In this document: positions 32,117 to 38,360 of the stretch, piece by piece
Layout of the letters: the number at the start of each line of letters is the position of its first letter
Position numbering within the stretch: position 1 is the stretch's first letter
Virus record (IMG/VR): IMGVR_UViG_3300032315_000301
Coordinates: 1 to 41,472 of that record
Reading direction: 5' to 3' (one strand)
Origin: a virus
Length of the DNA: 41,472 nucleotides
Notes under the pieces: generated by a model
Database searches by the model: none
What the model saw: only the letters and a program-made list of their open reading frames with translations
What the model was told of the DNA's origin: nothing
Program-made: the position numbers and the translations under genes

Positions 32117-32928
32117 TGTCGCCTCGTGTGGGCCATTTGCATCTCCTGCATAGAGGAGTACAGCGTCATCCGTGGTGGGTCCACGTAGACCGTCTCGAAG
32201 TCCTCGGCATTGGCATCGTGCATGCCATGCCTGTTCTTGACGCAGGCCACTCGCAGAACGCCAGCGGCTGGCTCCATAGCCAGCGAGATGATCTGCTCGG
32301 CAAGCTGAGACACCTTGCCCTGGATAGCCCGTCGGGGTGCGGGGAAGTGGGCCTTTGAGTCGTTCTCGCTCACATGATGCAGGATCAGCACGCAGCTCTC
32401 CGTCTTGCGAGCGAGGACGTGCATGAACGACATGGTTTCCCTCATGCCAGCCCATTCGGAGTCAGACATGCTCATGACATTCATGAGGTTGTCGACCACG
32501 ATCAACTCGGGATAGGCGCCGAATACTTCCTCGTACGCCTGCACCTCTAGGTCAATGTCCTCAAGGCTGGGACTGGGATCAAACGCGAAGCGAACGACGG
32601 ACAGTCGTGACGCCGCCTCGCGCAGCTTATCCTTGTCGTTGAGTACGAGATTCTCTACCTCATCGGTAGTGAGTTGCATCTCGATCGCAAGTGCGCGCAG
32701 GAACGTGGTGTGGGGGTCGGTGTCTGCGGACACGAACAGACACCGAACCCCCGATGCGACCGCATACCAAAGCGAGAACAAGGACTTCCCGCCGTTGGGC
32801 TGGGCCACAGCCATAGTCACCTGGCCTCGGCGCAGGCGAATGCCACGGTGCGTCAGAGTGGGCAGGATCTCCGGAAGCACAGCTCCCGATGGACCCTGGT
32901 GCTCAAGCACCTGTCCCAGTGTGCGCAC
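32107..32928 (-). CDS. RecA-fold replicative helicase (DnaB/RepA-like)
   Basis: 273 residues from GTG 32928, overlapping the preceding stop by one base. Walker A is AQPNGGKS (42-49), Walker B is ELIVVDN (141-147), and CVLILHHVSEND gives the sensor region. DnaB-like features are IQGKVSQLAEQIISLAMEPA and a C-terminal ACVKNRHG. Without an N-terminal DnaG-binding domain it is short for DnaB and nearer RepA-type or phage RecA-fold helicases. It presumably works with the primase. Confidence 0.82.
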   Translation of the reverse strand: MRTLGQVLEHQGPSGAVLPEILPTLTHRGIRLRRGQVTMAVAQPNGGKSLFSLWYAVASGVRCLFVSADTDPHTTFLRALAIEMQLTTDEVENLVLNDKDKLREAASRLSVVRFAFDPSPSLEDIDLEVQAYEEVFGAYPELIVVDNLMNVMSMSDSEWAGMRETMSFMHVLARKTESCVLILHHVSENDSKAHFPAPRRAIQGKVSQLAEQIISLAMEPAAGVLRVACVKNRHGMHDANAEDFETVYVDPPRMTLYSSMQEMQMAHTRRQWH

Positions 32929-33380
32929 TACTCATTGACCCAGATCTGCTTGGCCTTAGCTGCACCCGGCTTGCAGGGCCGAGGGCCCTCTGCCGGATCA
33001 ACCCAGACCTTCTTCTCCGTGCCGGCCTTGAGCGTGACGTACTTGAGGATGTACTTACCCCGACCGTCCGGCAGATCCGGGGCATCAGGGTGTCCGTAGG
33101 CGAACTTCTTTCCCCACTTATCGGACTCGATAGCGAGAGAGGTGTCGCCACTCGCAAGCTCGCTGACGACTACCGCGGTAGTCCCCTGCGGTGACATGGT
33201 GGCCGTGACCACGGAGCCGCCGACAATGAGGTCGCCTAGGGACACGATGTCCTGGATGTTGTCCCGAACCCAGGCAAGGTTCATTTCGAACTCAATGCTG
33301 TCATCGCCCTGGATGTTGAGCATGTGTTCCTTGCGGTCAGGCCCCCACTTGTAGTTGGCCTGGATAGCGAATGTTGTCAC
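32928..33380 (-). CDS. conserved phage protein in the replication operon, function unknown
   Basis: 150 residues; GTG 33380 overlaps the stop of the nuclease gene (GTGA), and the longer frame upstream is a shadow. VTTFAIQANYKWGPDRKEHM, then SIEFEMNLAWVRDNIQDIVS, beta-rich SVVTATMSPQGTTAVVVSEL, and a basic Pro/Lys-rich end (AEGPRPCKPGAAKAKQIWVN). Position between nuclease and helicase would suit a single-strand-binding or recombination partner; no signature confirms it. Confidence 0.5.
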   Translation of the reverse strand: MTTFAIQANYKWGPDRKEHMLNIQGDDSIEFEMNLAWVRDNIQDIVSLGDLIVGGSVVTATMSPQGTTAVVVSELASGDTSLAIESDKWGKKFAYGHPDAPDLPDGRGKYILKYVTLKAGTEKKVWVDPAEGPRPCKPGAAKAKQIWVNE

Positions 33381-34057
33381 TTGCGAACTCCAAACTGTGG
33401 ATGGTCGGGGTCGTAGAGATGAGCGTTGGGGCCGCTGCGTGCATAGCACGCATGGGCGACGTCACAGGTGGAGCAATCCCTGCCGATGTTCGGAAGGAAC
33501 GGGCCCCCACTGGTACGAACCTGATCGAGCTGCGAGAACACTCGATCGAAGTAGTCGTCCGAGTAGCGATCGAGCGACTCGGGTGCGGAGAGCTTCCCCT
33601 CACGCGTCATGAAGTAGGCGCCAAGCTTGGGCCGCACTCCGTACTGACGCTCGATGGCCTGCGCATATAGGCACAACTGAAAGAAAGTGTTCGGGACCTT
33701 GGCCCCTGTCTTGTAGTCGACCAGGAGGAGGTCGGGGGTCTCGTACATGCAGTCGGCAAAGCCGAGCACTTCGACCCCCCCGAACTTGGCGCGGATCTCA
33801 AACTCGATGGCGGGCTGATCGCCCACGGTGGCGATACGCCACCCGGCCCTGATCTGCTCATCCATCCAGGTCGTGTAAGCCGACACCTGATCGATGCCCG
33901 TGCGCTCCCAGTAGTCCAAGTCCTGGCCTCCCGGCCACTCCTTAGTCTTGCGGCCTGCACTCCTCCACTCGCTCTCTGGGTGGGCAGTGGACCCCTGCGT
34001 CTCAAGCAGCGCAGCGGACCACGACTCACCCCAGATGCGGGGAAGGTCGAGATTCAC
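33377..34057 (-). CDS. Cas4/RecB-like exonuclease, C-terminal part of a split protein
   Basis: 226 residues from GTG 34057, overlapping the preceding stop (GTGA). Contains the PD-(D/E)XK core FADCMYETPDLLLVDYKTG (100-118) with D102, D114 and K116, the QLCLYAQA helix (127-134) and the cluster CSTCDVAHAC (195-204) that supplies three cysteines. The usual N-terminal segment of the family, with the first cysteine, is absent here but is encoded separately at 34413-34589. It would trim DNA ends in recombination. Both parts are likely needed. Confidence 0.82.
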   Translation of the reverse strand: MNLDLPRIWGESWSAALLETQGSTAHPESEWRSAGRKTKEWPGGQDLDYWERTGIDQVSAYTTWMDEQIRAGWRIATVGDQPAIEFEIRAKFGGVEVLGFADCMYETPDLLLVDYKTGAKVPNTFFQLCLYAQAIERQYGVRPKLGAYFMTREGKLSAPESLDRYSDDYFDRVFSQLDQVRTSGGPFLPNIGRDCSTCDVAHACYARSGPNAHLYDPDHPQFGVRK

Positions 34058-34398
34058 CGAAACATCACACCTTCGATGGGCTCACCGTTGCGAGCCAGCA
34101 GGCTGATCGGAGCCTCGAGCTCAGTGACAGAGGAGTCATCGAGAGTGTCCGCTCGGTAGGCATGAAGCACATCCAGCCAGCCGAAGCCGGGGTCCTTGCG
34201 TGTATCAATGACGAACGGCATTCCGGTGGCGTCAAGTACGACGTCACCGACGCGGAGGTTCGAGCGGTTAGGCAGATCAGCCAGGGGGTCTGCCTCGATG
34301 CTGACGACTGCGGACTCGGGGATCGGAGTGTCCGAGCCAATCGGGTAGAGATGGTTGAGGGTGCGCTCAACGCGCACCGTGACGATGTGTGTAGACAT
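34054..34398 (-). CDS. protein encoded between the two nuclease parts, function unknown
   Basis: 114 residues; ATG 34398 chosen because GAGAGGA lies just upstream. MSTHIVTVRVERTLNHLYPI begins a beta-rich protein with VVSIEADPLADLPNRSNLRV, GDVVLDATGMPFVIDTRKDP and a C-terminal EAPISLLARNGEPIEGVM. No homing-endonuclease, intein or nuclease motif is seen, so the gene is not an obvious selfish invader. Its stop overlaps the start of the C-terminal nuclease part. Confidence 0.65.
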   Translation of the reverse strand: MSTHIVTVRVERTLNHLYPIGSDTPIPESAVVSIEADPLADLPNRSNLRVGDVVLDATGMPFVIDTRKDPGFGWLDVLHAYRADTLDDSSVTELEAPISLLARNGEPIEGVMFR

Positions 34399-34412
34399 GA
34401 GTCCTCTCACGG

Positions 34413-34589
34413 TTATCGCTGGTTCTCGTAGATGTGTCGATTGATTGACTCGATTGCCATGTGAACTGCCTTTCCTCCGACGAGCCAGACGGAGGGAACT
34501 TGGGGTGCGTGCTGGAGGCGCTTGAGCTGGTAGGACTTGCCGCACCGGGTGTAATCACCGAACTGCGAGTTAGACAGATGCGTTGCCAT
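34413..34589 (-). CDS. Cas4/RecB-like exonuclease, N-terminal part of a split protein
   Basis: 58 residues, ATG 34589 to TAA 34413. The pattern LSNSQFGDYTRCGKSYQLKR, then VWLVGGKAVHMAIESINRHI is the N-terminal signature of Cas4/RecB-like phage exonucleases, including the first cysteine (C16) and the G-x-A-x-H motif. It ends just where the family normally continues into the part found at 33377-34057. The ribosome site is weak (GGGGGGATAG upstream). Found by translating the strand directly. Confidence 0.8.
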   Translation of the reverse strand: MATHLSNSQFGDYTRCGKSYQLKRLQHAPQVPSVWLVGGKAVHMAIESINRHIYENQR

Positions 34590-34607
34590 GTTGCTTTGCT
34601 ATCCCCC

Positions 34608-34820
34608 CTATGAGGTTTGTTTCTCGAGGACATGAAGGTCGCGACCCCAGTCGGCGTCGAACCAGGAGGCCCGTACCGTGCAGTAGCCGCGCTTGACGAG
34701 CGCGCGGTACACGTCCCCTAGCTCCTGAGGCGTTGCCTCAGGACCCTGGGCAACCACCGCTTCACCCGACTCTTCGTCAATGTGTGCATAGATCACGAGG
34801 TTGTCGATCACGATCTCCAC
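34608..34820 (-). CDS. small protein at the head of the replication operon
   Basis: 70 residues from GTG 34820, with a G run (CGGGGGG) at plausible spacing; a TTG one codon earlier is an alternative. VEIVIDNLVIYAHIDEESGE, then AVVAQGPEATPQELGDVYRA and an Arg/Trp/Asp-rich end. Alpha-beta composition; no family is recognised. First gene after the candidate promoter. Confidence 0.6.
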   Translation of the reverse strand: MEIVIDNLVIYAHIDEESGEAVVAQGPEATPQELGDVYRALVKRGYCTVRASWFDADWGRDLHVLEKQTS

Positions 34821-34823
34821 CAA

Positions 34824-35084
34824 AACCCCCCGAAGGCTGATGACTTATAGAGACAATGCTGACCCAGCACAGTTTACGGAATCTCGAGGCTCCGCGCAAG
34901 CACCCTGCATACTCGGCGTGTTGCTGTGTTACGATGCTGCCGCGCGTCAGCGTGGGGCGGGAACCTCAGTGACGGTGACGGGATGTACCGGAGGAGCGTT
35001 TCCCCTTATTCCTCAAGGGTTTTTCCCTGGGGGGTAGGGGGGCGTATTCCTAGATCGGGCTCCGGGATACAGGACTAGAGGCAA
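34824..35084. promoter_or_regulatory. control region upstream of the replication operon
   Basis: No gene is supported here. On the minus strand TATAAG (34849-34844) is a good minus-10 about 25 bases before the first replication gene, with no strong minus-35. The plus strand has TGCTGTGTTACGATG near 34924-34938, similar to TGCTGCGTTATCATG before the integrase (35638-35652), so a shared plus-strand promoter or operator is possible. A G-rich run lies at 35028-35042. Confidence 0.4.
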
Positions 35085-35104
35085 GGGGCCTGGCTCCAGG
35101 CCCC
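35085..35104. terminator. terminator after the helix-turn-helix gene
   Basis: GGGGCCTG, GCTC, CAGGCCCC: a perfect stem of eight to nine base pairs just past the minus-strand stop at 35111, followed on the minus strand by TTGCCTC. Confidence 0.65.
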
Positions 35105-35110
35105 GAGACT

Positions 35111-35542
35111 CTAGGGGACCTTGGGGTTTCGGATCATCCCCTTGTCGATGCCTTTGCGGCGCTTGATGTAGAAAAATCCCGCCTCCGTGTCCAGGTCGTA
35201 GTGGACGACGGCCCCCTCAGCATCCAGGCGCTCCTGCCAGGAGCGGTATCTCTCGGCCAGATCGTCGGACACTTTCTGCCCAGCATCAATCCGGGCTCCC
35301 GCTCGCAGCATTTGTGCGGCATAGTGGCCGTTGTGCTCGATCTTGATTCGCTCCCATGGCAAAGCGTCGGAGTACCTCACCCGACTAGTGAGCCCAGCCC
35401 TCGACAGGGCTGCGCTCACCGTCGATCGCCCTACCTTGACCCCGGTCGTCTTGTAGACGTACTCGGCAATCTCCGCGTGGGTCATTGTGCGAGCCAGCTC
35501 AGCGAGCTTGGAATCGCTTGGAAGGTACCTCGGAGCAGCCAT
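35111..35542 (-). CDS. helix-turn-helix DNA-binding protein (candidate lysogeny regulator)
   Basis: 143 residues; I start at ATG 35542, because the open frame continues far upstream only as an antisense shadow of the integrase. Residues about 15-50 (LAELARTMTHAEIAEYVYKT, then GVKVGRSTVSAALSRAGL) form a clear helix-turn-helix. The rest is helical (WERIKIEHNGHYAAQMLRAG) with AVVHYDLDTEAGFFYIKRRK near the end. Similar proteins are common in actinobacterial phages. Divergent placement next to the integrase suits a repressor or switch role; that is inference. Confidence 0.75.
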   Translation of the reverse strand: MAAPRYLPSDSKLAELARTMTHAEIAEYVYKTTGVKVGRSTVSAALSRAGLTSRVRYSDALPWERIKIEHNGHYAAQMLRAGARIDAGQKVSDDLAERYRSWQERLDAEGAVVHYDLDTEAGFFYIKRRKGIDKGMIRNPKVP

Positions 35543-35680
35543 GTAAGCAGGATACAGTCGACATGTCACATAACCAAACCCCCAAGGAGGGGGTGTGTTT
35601 CCCCACGTCAGTAGCAAGATCACATATCCGCGAGTATGCTGCGTTATCATGTTGGCAATTACTTGCCCCCAGGAGGACAG
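35543..35680. promoter_or_regulatory. divergent switch region between regulator and integrase
   Basis: The 138 bases hold a CCCCC-AAGGA-GGGGG stem-loop (35580-35594) followed by TGTGTTT, and TGCTGCGTTATCATG (35638-35652), similar to a site near 34924. Integrase translation starts after AGGAGGACAG. No attP core matching a tRNA 3-prime end is recognisable. Confidence 0.4.
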
Positions 35681-36730
35681 ATGAAGACCACATTTGCAAC
35701 AGCCGTGCAGCGCTACCTCAGGGACCGGGAGATCGATGGCTACACGCCCAACACCCTGGTTGTAAATCGGACAGCTCTCAACAAGGCCATGCGCGCCGTC
35801 GATCCCCAGATCGACGTGCGCAGGCTGGATCGCAATCACGTCTCTCAGATGATTGATTACTGCAACAAACTGGGCAATTCGGACGCGACCATTAATTGCC
35901 TGCTGTCGACCCTGGGCAGCTTCTTCCGGTGGTGCCGAGACAACTCCCTGATGGATGTCAATCACAATCCCCTGTCCGGACGCCGCTCCCGAAAGTCGAT
36001 TCGGCGTGACCACGACATGATCAACCTGTCGGAGTTCCCCCTGGTCCTGGACGTGGCCGAGGGCATTCACGCAAGGGAGCGGATCTACATTGCGCTAGGT
36101 CTGTACACGTTGCTACGCCAGTCCGAGATCCTCTCAATCCGCATCAAGGACGTGAACCTCGAGCTGAACACCCTCAACGTGGTGCTACACAAGACGAAAG
36201 AACGAGACCAGATGCGGATCGTTCCCGAGTTGCGTGCCGAGCTGCGCAAGTGGCTGACCTACTACACCGACGAGTGCGGCCCCCTGCGTGGAGACTGGTA
36301 CCTCGTCCCCACCCGCCGTCCAGCCGGATGGAATGAAGGCCCGGATGGAGCGATGACCATCCGCCGTCGCGACCGTCTAGTTCACCACATCAGACCCCGC
36401 ACCATGCATGCCAATGTGCAGCGCGTCCTGACCGAGATCGGCTGGGACGTGCAGGGCAAGCACTGCGGCTCACACACCCTTAGACGAAGTGCTGCTCGCT
36501 CGCTCTACCAGGAGCTTGTGGCGGAAGGGGTGGATGACGCACTGCGACAAGTGAGCGCTTGGCTTCACCACAAATCGGTTCTCATGACCGAGCTCTACCT
36601 AGGACTCACCGCCGACCGAGAGCGACGCAATCGTCGCTACGAGGACTCCCCCATGTACCCTTCCCTTCAGGCGAATAACGTCGTAAGCCTGAGGAGTACA
36701 GATGGCCAAGCGCATGCTGCTGGAATGTGA
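35681..36730 (+). CDS. int: tyrosine recombinase (phage integrase)
   Basis: 349 residues from ATG 35681, directly after AGGAGGACAG; the frame extends upstream to an unlikely ATG. The N-terminal part is a SAM-like core-binding domain (about 1-90, TAVQRYLRDREIDGYTPNT). The catalytic set is R146 (LLRQSEILSI), K171/K173 (HKTKERD), H265-x-x-R268 (SHTLRR), H297 (WLHHKSV) and the nucleophile Y306 (ELYLGL). It inserts and excises the phage genome by site-specific recombination. Indicates a temperate phage or a temperate ancestor. Confidence 0.93.
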   Translation: MKTTFATAVQRYLRDREIDGYTPNTLVVNRTALNKAMRAVDPQIDVRRLDRNHVSQMIDYCNKLGNSDATINCLLSTLGSFFRWCRDNSLMDVNHNPLSGRRSRKSIRRDHDMINLSEFPLVLDVAEGIHARERIYIALGLYTLLRQSEILSIRIKDVNLELNTLNVVLHKTKERDQMRIVPELRAELRKWLTYYTDECGPLRGDWYLVPTRRPAGWNEGPDGAMTIRRRDRLVHHIRPRTMHANVQRVLTEIGWDVQGKHCGSHTLRRSAARSLYQELVAEGVDDALRQVSAWLHHKSVLMTELYLGLTADRERRNRRYEDSPMYPSLQANNVVSLRSTDGQAHAAGM

Positions 36731-36914
36731 CGGCTGCGGCACCGCACGCGACGTCACCCAGATCTCCGGCAAGCGGGACGTGGTCCCGTTCACCGTGGAC
36801 CTGTGCGACAAGTGCTGGCGCCAGCTTAGTGAGGACTGGCACTTCCAGGTCGGCTCTCGAGCCCCCCGCAGGGACTTCGTCGTCTATTCGGACATAAAGG
36901 ACATACCCAAATAG
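36702..36914 (+). CDS. small zinc-finger-like protein
   Basis: 70 residues; ATG 36702 lies inside the integrase end and has GAGGAG upstream. KRMLLECDGCGTARDVTQIS and VDLCDKCWRQLSEDW give two C-x2-C pairs for zinc. Such small proteins occur often beside phage genes and may bind DNA, for example as an excision or regulatory partner of the integrase (inference). Confidence 0.7.
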   Translation: MAKRMLLECDGCGTARDVTQISGKRDVVPFTVDLCDKCWRQLSEDWHFQVGSRAPRRDFVVYSDIKDIPK

Positions 36915-36934
36915 AGGCACCCAGAAACGCCAAA

Positions 36935-36966
36935 AGGAGGGGTACCCCGTGTGGGGTACCCCTCCT
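36935..36966. terminator. strong bidirectional terminator between integrase and lysis operons
   Basis: AGGAGGGGTACCCC, GTGT, GGGGTACCCCTCCT: a perfect 14-bp stem with a 4-nt loop between convergent gene ends (36914 and 37029), preceded by AAAA on the plus strand. Confidence 0.85.
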
Positions 36967-37028
36967 GGCTGTTAGGCCCTCAGAATGGGTGAGAGAGCCA
37001 TCTGGAGGCATCCTGTGGACGCTTGTTG

Positions 37029-37655
37029 CTATCCCACCAGGGAGAACCAGCGATCCAGCAGTGCCTTGATTCCATTTTGATTTGCCTGCATGAGGCGGGC
37101 TACCCGCCTCCGTTCGGTCTTCAGGTCTAGGCCGTCCGGGTCATTCTTTCTACCCACGGGAAGTGCGTAGGTCTTGTGGAACTCCAGCGCTACCTTCGGA
37201 TCCAGCCCGTAATGCTTCATCAAGGCAGCAGTGCCCTTCCGCAGGCTGGACACCTGCTCCTTGGGCCACTTCTCCCCATCCGTGTGATCCGTCTCAATCC
37301 CAAGATAAAACTGGTTACCCGTGGAGTTAGGGGCCAGGGCAGAAGAGCCGACCCCTGCATGGTTCGCCAGACCAGCGGCGAACACATGCCACTTGCCCTG
37401 CATGTCCACCCAGATCGAGGCACACGGAGCAAGCTCGGAGTACATGCACCAACCCAAAGCTCCAGGCGAAGGCTGATTCGCTGGACTCGCATCGTGATGC
37501 CACATGACGCCGCGCAGCTCAGTCAGGCCGATCCCGTTCCAGCCAACGTCCTTCCAGGACTTTCCCGCGTAACGACCGTACTTGTACGTCATGCCCTCGG
37601 CGTCCACGCCAGCCTGGCGCAGCACCTTCACCATGTCGGTGAGCCAAACGCTCAC
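37029..37655 (-). CDS. endolysin, N-acetylmuramoyl-L-alanine amidase type
   Basis: 208 residues; GTG 37655 overlaps the holin stop (GTGTGA) and has GAGGAGGA upstream, so I prefer it to the TTG at 37673. Amidase_2-like features are GVMWHHDASPAN (49-60) with His53/54, GLANHAGVGSS (95-105), GIETDHTDGE (119-128) and LEFHKTYA with GRKNDPDG (158-175), providing zinc ligands and catalytic residues. It cleaves the peptidoglycan amide bond for lysis. No cell-wall-binding domain is fused; one is encoded separately at 38154-38360. Confidence 0.88.
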   Translation of the reverse strand: MSVWLTDMVKVLRQAGVDAEGMTYKYGRYAGKSWKDVGWNGIGLTELRGVMWHHDASPANQPSPGALGWCMYSELAPCASIWVDMQGKWHVFAAGLANHAGVGSSALAPNSTGNQFYLGIETDHTDGEKWPKEQVSSLRKGTAALMKHYGLDPKVALEFHKTYALPVGRKNDPDGLDLKTERRRVARLMQANQNGIKALLDRWFSLVG

Positions 37656-37891
37656 ACGTCCTCCTCGAGCCAAAGATCTAGATGTCGCTCAGTACCTTTT
37701 CCGTAGCGCGGGTCCTGAGGGTTGAGGTAGTTGATGACCACCGGGAGGACAGCAGCGGTGAGGGCCACCACTAGCGGGTGCACCTCGGCGGTAGCCAGGT
37801 ACGAGCCAAGCGCGCCGAGCGCTGCGGCAAATGCAATCTTTAAGAATGATCCGGTTGGACTACTTGCCAGCCATTGTTCAAATGCGGTCAC
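37652..37891 (-). CDS. holin-like membrane protein
   Basis: 79 residues from GTG 37891 after GGAGGAAAA. Two hydrophobic segments (FLKIAFAAALGALGSYLA, and VVALTAAVLPVVINYL) and a charged C-terminus (RYGKGTERHLDLWLEEDV) fit a small two-span holin that permeabilises the membrane for the endolysin. Its stop overlaps the endolysin start. Confidence 0.75.
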   Translation of the reverse strand: MTAFEQWLASSPTGSFLKIAFAAALGALGSYLATAEVHPLVVALTAAVLPVVINYLNPQDPRYGKGTERHLDLWLEEDV

Positions 37892-38175
37892 TGCTTTTCC
37901 TCCAGGTGCCAGATGATGTGATCGTCCAGTCGCTCGGCAGTGCGGCGGACGTCTGTCTGTATGTCTTGCTGGCGTTCCTCGATCCGGTCGACAGCGTCCC
38001 TTAGAGACGACCCGCCATTTCGATGAAGCTCCTTACGTATGGAGTCGATGTCTTTGCGAACCGGACCAAAGACAACTCGATGCAGTGCAACCAGACCGCT
38101 GGTAATAACCACAAGGGCGCCAATGACTGCTCCTAACCACAAGATCACGTCATCTACCTGAGGCGTATCAAGCAT
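37888..38175 (-). CDS. membrane protein with coiled coil, second lysis protein
   Basis: 95 residues. One span near the N-terminus (VILWLGAVIGALVVITSGLV), followed by a long charged helix (KDIDSIRKELHRNGGSSLRD and RIEERQQDIQTDVRRTAERL) likely to form a coiled coil. It resembles DUF2746-type or spanin-like proteins of actinobacterial phages. It may be an accessory holin, antiholin or envelope-tethering factor; the family is uncertain. Confidence 0.65.
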   Translation of the reverse strand: MLDTPQVDDVILWLGAVIGALVVITSGLVALHRVVFGPVRKDIDSIRKELHRNGGSSLRDAVDRIEERQQDIQTDVRRTAERLDDHIIWHLEEKQ

Positions 38176-38360
38176 GCGACCGTTTCTCCGTCTAGCTCCC
38201 CAGTGATGGGGAGTCGGTTTGCTAACTGAAGACCGCGCAGACGTGCAGCGGTCGCCTCATCGAAGACACCGTCAGCCGGGGCGATCCCTAGCTTTCCCTG
38301 AGCCCATGCCACATCCGGCCCGTCATCGCCAAGCGATGCGGGCACGAGGCGGGCTTTCAT
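38154..38360 (-). CDS. stand-alone peptidoglycan-binding domain protein
   Basis: 68 residues. LGDDGPDVAWAQGKLGIAPADGVFDEATAARLRGLQLANRLPITGE-type layout (given here as its landmarks GPDVAWAQGKLG, DGVFDEATAARL and LANRLPITGELDGETV) is the PG_binding_1 fold usually fused to lysins. Here it is a separate gene next to the lysis block, with its stop overlapping the next start. It may bind the amidase or the wall in trans, or be part of the virion. Confidence 0.75.
   Translation of the reverse strand: MKARLVPASLGDDGPDVAWAQGKLGIAPADGVFDEATAARLRGLQLANRLPITGELDGETVACLIRLR

Noticed and set aside
32929-33376. Plus-strand open frames over the replication operon (for example 32674-33099)
   Set aside because: They mirror minus-strand genes with overlapping stops and starts and have no protein features.
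34054-34398. Intein or homing-endonuclease insertion between the nuclease parts
   Set aside because: The 114-residue product lacks LAGLIDADG, HNH or GIY-YIG patterns and splice-junction residues, and both flanking parts have their own start or stop codons.
34590-34633. A longer minus-strand frame starting at 34633 over the split nuclease region
   Set aside because: It is in another frame from the recognisable N-terminal nuclease signature and encodes Ser/Thr/Arg-rich shadow sequence.
35543-36070. Extension of the helix-turn-helix frame upstream to 36070 on the minus strand
   Set aside because: The extra residues lie antisense to the integrase and look non-protein-like; ATG 35542 starts the recognisable domain.
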